DNA of 64,000 nucleotides. Origin: an uncultured Bacteroidales bacterium (GTDB lineage Bacteria; Bacteroidota; Bacteroidia; Bacteroidales; UBA932). The position numbers and the translations under genes were made by a program. A model generated the notes under the pieces. That model ran no database searches. It was not told the DNA's origin and saw only the letters and a program-made list of their open reading frames with translations. Shown here piece after piece: positions 61,194 to 64,000 of the stretch; position 1 is the stretch's first letter, and each line of letters opens with the position of its first letter. The stretch is taken from assembly GCA_905235085.1 (NCBI GenBank), contig CAJOKD010000001.1, forward strand, positions 1 to 64,000, in the 5' to 3' direction.

Positions 61194-63388
61194 CCGACTC
61201 CGAAGTGCACGGTGATAGCATTGTCCAGCTCGTCGTCGGAATACCCGAACGGGTACCACCTTTTTTCGGCAGGCATAGAAGGATCGTATAGCCTGACACC
61301 CATATCCAGTCTGATTATCAAGAAGTTCAGGTCGAGGCGGAAACCATAGCCCCAGTTGGCCGCTATGCTCTGCGGCAGGCTCTTGAAGTCGAAACGTGTC
61401 CTGACGGTTTCATCTCCGTCTGCTTCCTTCTGTGTCCAGACGTTTCCTACATCCAGGAATACGGCTCCGCATACTTTCCAGAACATCGGGAAGCGGTATT
61501 CAAGGTTAGCCTCAAACTTGATGTCACCTGTCTGGCTCGGAATCACGAATGCGGAATCCCTCTGTGCGAATCCGGGACCCAGGGCACGCGCCTGCCATCC
61601 TCTCATACTGTTGGCACCTCCGCTGTAGAACTGCTTCTCGAAAGGCATCGCACTGGAATTCCCATAGGCGTATCCGATGCCGCCCAGGAGGCGCATCGCG
61701 AGGGCCTGGTTGTCGTTCCTGCCGAATACGATGGTCTTGCCCAGGGTCACCTCGTTCCTGATGTACTGTGAGAACGGTGTCCCCCAGATGAGCTTGGAGC
61801 CATATTCATCGGTCTTGAACGCACTTCCGAACATACTGAGGATGTTGCCGGAGGCGTCGAACTGGTACCGTATGTAGCTGTAGGAGCGTCTCGGTATCAG
61901 GTCGGAGCAGGTCGTGTAATAGAACATCACTCCGGTTCCCACATCGAAGTGGTTCTGGTAGGCATCCCTGAGGAAAGGATTCCCTGCCAGGTTGTTGTAG
62001 AATGTCTCGTCCAGATGGGTCAGACGTACTATCTTCGCCTGGAGAGGGTTTATCTGGTAGAAGAACCGCCCGTCCATCAGAGAGCCGGTATAGCCGAAAG
62101 TGGTGGAAATCATATTCCTGGTGTACTCTGGCCTGTTCTGGTAGTTGTATGAGGAACTGATTTCGGTCCGGGGCACGTTCGGTCCCTGGAATATGGAGTT
62201 AGGGAGCCCGAGGAACTGCGGGAAGCTGATGCTCGTATTCACACCGAATTCATTCGACTTGACGTTCCTGTCGTTGTACTTGAACTGGAAATTTCCCAGG
62301 AAACCCAGGTTGAGCCATTCTCCCCCGTTGAATATGCTCTTGTGATAGTAGTTCAGCTGCGGTGACACTCCGATCAGGCCTGTAGAATTGGTGGAGGATT
62401 CGAGGTTGACCTTGAATCCCTGCATCTTGGATTTCGTGAGGCTGATATTGCTGTTTACGAACCCTGAATCCGTGGGATTGAGCGTTACCCTTACTCCGCT
62501 GAACACCTTTAGGTTGGAAAGCCTGGCATAGGTGGTGTTAACATCCTGTTCGTTGTAGGGAGACCCTGGCTTTATGGTGCACATATCGCGCAGGACTTTC
62601 TCGTTGAACTTCAAGTCCTTGTCCCACTCGATGGTAACGTCGCCGAAGGTGTATTTGCGGTGAGGAGCAGCGTTTTCAGCGGTTTGGTTCCGGGTATATT
62701 CCCGAACGAACTCCTTGAGGTCGGCCGTGTCGCGTTTCACGAGGGTGTCCGCTTCGAACGAGAAATAGTTCTTCGTGAATCCGAAATAACCGTGCTGGCG
62801 GAAATATGCCGCTGACCGGACCGTCTCCTTCTCGAGAGCATCCTCGGAAAGCCAGTCCCCTTTCTTTACCGTGATGTTGGCGGTGTCGGCGTAGAAGTCT
62901 TCGGCGAACTGGCCGTCAGGGATTGAATAAGTGATATCCCCTATCCTGTACCGTTTGCCAAGTGTCACTATGTAGTTGACTTCTATCTTCTTGCCTTTAG
63001 TCCGGGTCTCGTAGTCCACGGAGGAATCGTAGTAGCCCAGGTATTCAAGGTGCCTCTTTATGTTCTCTATGGAGGCGTTGACCTGGGAGGACTGGTACAC
63101 TACCGGAGCGACTCCAATCTTCCGCAGGAAGCGGTTCATCTTCCCGTCTTCGTTCCGTCCTGACCAGTTGTAGATGTTAAGGAACGGGTTCCAGCCGAAT
63201 ATGAGGTAGGAGTTGGATTTCTGCTTGATATACTTCTCGACTTCCTTTGGGTTGAAATCGTCGCCGTTGGTGATCTCGACCTTGTTCTTGGCCAGGCGGT
63301 ATTCACCGTCCGACAGAACCCTTGTCGTGCTGCAGGATGCGGAAATGACCGCTACCAGCACCAACAATATTGACTTTTTCGAGACCAT
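61181..63388 (-). CDS. BamA/TamA-type outer membrane assembly protein with lipobox
   Basis: The 735-residue protein has a signal with lipobox ISASC (Cys about 19), several POTRA-like domains (about 25-330), and a C-terminal 16-strand barrel of the surface-antigen D15 type with GGANSMRGWQARALGPG near 610 and a terminal Phe. Members insert proteins or lipids into the outer membrane or export surface material. The lipobox sets it apart from housekeeping BamA and fits the TamA-like lipoproteins of Bacteroidota. ATG 63388 is preferred over an earlier one that would add 14 residues across the promoter. Confidence 0.85.
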   Translation of the reverse strand: MVSKKSILLVLVAVISASCSTTRVLSDGEYRLAKNKVEITNGDDFNPKEVEKYIKQKSNSYLIFGWNPFLNIYNWSGRNEDGKMNRFLRKIGVAPVVYQSSQVNASIENIKRHLEYLGYYDSSVDYETRTKGKKIEVNYIVTLGKRYRIGDITYSIPDGQFAEDFYADTANITVKKGDWLSEDALEKETVRSAAYFRQHGYFGFTKNYFSFEADTLVKRDTADLKEFVREYTRNQTAENAAPHRKYTFGDVTIEWDKDLKFNEKVLRDMCTIKPGSPYNEQDVNTTYARLSNLKVFSGVRVTLNPTDSGFVNSNISLTKSKMQGFKVNLESSTNSTGLIGVSPQLNYYHKSIFNGGEWLNLGFLGNFQFKYNDRNVKSNEFGVNTSISFPQFLGLPNSIFQGPNVPRTEISSSYNYQNRPEYTRNMISTTFGYTGSLMDGRFFYQINPLQAKIVRLTHLDETFYNNLAGNPFLRDAYQNHFDVGTGVMFYYTTCSDLIPRRSYSYIRYQFDASGNILSMFGSAFKTDEYGSKLIWGTPFSQYIRNEVTLGKTIVFGRNDNQALAMRLLGGIGYAYGNSSAMPFEKQFYSGGANSMRGWQARALGPGFAQRDSAFVIPSQTGDIKFEANLEYRFPMFWKVCGAVFLDVGNVWTQKEADGDETVRTRFDFKSLPQSIAANWGYGFRLDLNFLIIRLDMGVRLYDPSMPAEKRWYPFGYSDDELDNAITVHFGVGYPF

Positions 63389-63394
63389 ATTATG

Positions 63395-63423
63395 CAAAAT
63401 TAGCAAGAATATTAATATCTTTG
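63395..63423. promoter_or_regulatory. Divergent promoter pair (BamA-like gene / RNA methylase gene)
   Basis: TAATTTTG on the minus strand (63402-63395) is 6 bp from the ATG of the BamA-like gene. TATCTTTG on the plus strand (63416-63423) serves the RNA methylase gene. Both match TAnnTTTG and are offset by 21 bp. Confidence 0.6.
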
Positions 63424-63454
63424 AATTCAACGCGTATAAAAAACTGCCAAGACA

Positions 63455-64000
63455 ATGAATTTCCTAGTAAGCAACAATGAGATCAAGTTGGTGAAGAGCC
63501 TTGCGCAGAAAAAATTCCGGGATATCCACGGTCTCTTCGTGGTGGAGGGCGAAAAGATGGTCGCAGAAGCCCGCAGTTCCGGTTTCATCGTAGAAAAGGT
63601 ATACCTCGGGCGCGAGGTCGGAGAGGCAGCGATGTCCAGGCTGAGCCTTATGTCCTCGCCTTCCCCTGCCCTGGCTGTCCTAAGGAAGCCGTCCGACATC
63701 GTTCTGGAAGACCTGGCCGCGTATGATCTCCCTGACAAGGGATTGTTCCTGGTGCTTGACGGGGTCAGGGATCCGGGCAACCTGGGTACCATCCTGCGGA
63801 TAGCTGACTGGTTCGGAATTGACGCCGTCTTCGCATCCAGGGATACGGTGGACATATTCAATCCTAAGGTGGTCCAGGCTTCGATGGGTGCCATTTTCAG
63901 GGTGGGATTCCACTATTGCGACATTGTCCCTTTGTGCATGAAGTTCTCGCAAGCGGGAGGCAGCGTTTACGGCACCTTCCTGGACGGTGATGACATATAT
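63455..64000 (+). CDS. SpoU/TrmH-family RNA 2'-O-methyltransferase, N-terminal part (cut by window edge)
   Basis: ATG 63455 opens a frame that runs off the right edge with 182 codons visible. It begins MNFLVSNNEIKLVKSLAQKK followed by KFRDIHGLFVVEGEKMVAEA, a substrate-binding SpoU domain, and then shows the SPOUT motif LDGVRDPGNLGTILRIADWF near 107 and VVQASMGAIFRV near 140. It methylates ribose in rRNA or tRNA; the target cannot be told. The C-terminal knot and dimer region lie outside the window. Confidence 0.88.
   Translation, partial: MNFLVSNNEIKLVKSLAQKKFRDIHGLFVVEGEKMVAEARSSGFIVEKVYLGREVGEAAMSRLSLMSSPSPALAVLRKPSDIVLEDLAAYDLPDKGLFLVLDGVRDPGNLGTILRIADWFGIDAVFASRDTVDIFNPKVVQASMGAIFRVGFHYCDIVPLCMKFSQAGGSVYGTFLDGDDIY

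Overview
The window is chromosomal DNA from a member of the Bacteroidota, most likely order Bacteroidales. Three things point there: upstream sites match the Bacteroidota -7 promoter consensus TAnnTTTG again and again; the gene families are typical of the group (hybrid two-component regulator remnant, DUF3276, DUF3467, DUF4252-like, DUF5606 and DUF6340 proteins, a TonB-dependent receptor under a TPP riboswitch, GlpABC, YbbR); and ribosome binding sites are weak or absent. A probable cysteate synthase (55788-57074) hints at a sulfonolipid producer such as a Rikenellaceae/Alistipes relative, but that placement is weak.

Layout. 1-1390 is a scar: the right end of an IS21-family element (istB tail, small ORF, a 42-bp perfect palindrome, four terminal repeats and an outward promoter) sits in a hybrid two-component regulator gene, which abuts a beheaded DeoR-type regulator. 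1566-6998 holds a lipoprotein and cell-surface glycan genes (DegT-family aminotransferase, membrane-bound nucleotide-sugar dehydratase, PHP-type phosphatase) plus an oppositely oriented endonuclease/exonuclease/phosphatase protein. 7085-11899 is a tight four-gene operon (iorA, iorB, aminotransferase, CoA-transferase) that looks like a complete fermentation route from aromatic amino acids to aryl-acetates. It is followed by six copies of a 52-bp hairpin-bearing tandem repeat.

12379-17427 (minus) carries nucleoside and NAD salvage genes (amidohydrolase, purine nucleoside phosphorylase, NAD synthase) and two small envelope proteins. 17505-20402 is an M16 protease. 20519-23791 (minus) is a three-gene set of exported proteins (Gfo/Idh/MocA oxidoreductase, DUF1080 protein, TIM-barrel isomerase-like protein) matching the keto-glycoside oxidation/elimination route. 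23935-30005 is housekeeping: DUF3276, nusB, yajC, YbbR, coaE, DUF5606, rimO, DUF6340. 30002-34099 is glpABC, ending exactly where the RNase P RNA gene (minus) ends.

34500-49094 holds a glutaminyl cyclase, the TPP-controlled TonB receptor, a CorC-like protein, dtd, maf, a KdsC-like phosphatase, DUF3467, valS, a thioesterase, tatA-tatC, an ABC-F ATPase, a GIN-domain protein and an M19 dipeptidase. 49168-51873 (minus) is cinA, pyrD and an XRE-type regulator with palindromes on its own promoter. 52331-64000 holds queA, an acyltransferase-like gene, a CaCA antiporter, the cysteate synthase candidate, rlmD, a flavodiiron protein, rarA, a BamA/TamA-like protein and a truncated SpoU-family RNA methylase.

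The most unusual signals are the IS end and its outward promoter, the 52-bp array, the regulator/operator region at 51.9-52.25 kb, and a repeated geometry of divergent promoters: five gene pairs with outward -7 boxes offset by exactly 21 or 30 bp. No tRNA gene, CRISPR array or replication origin was seen. All calls come from reading the sequence; no database search was run.
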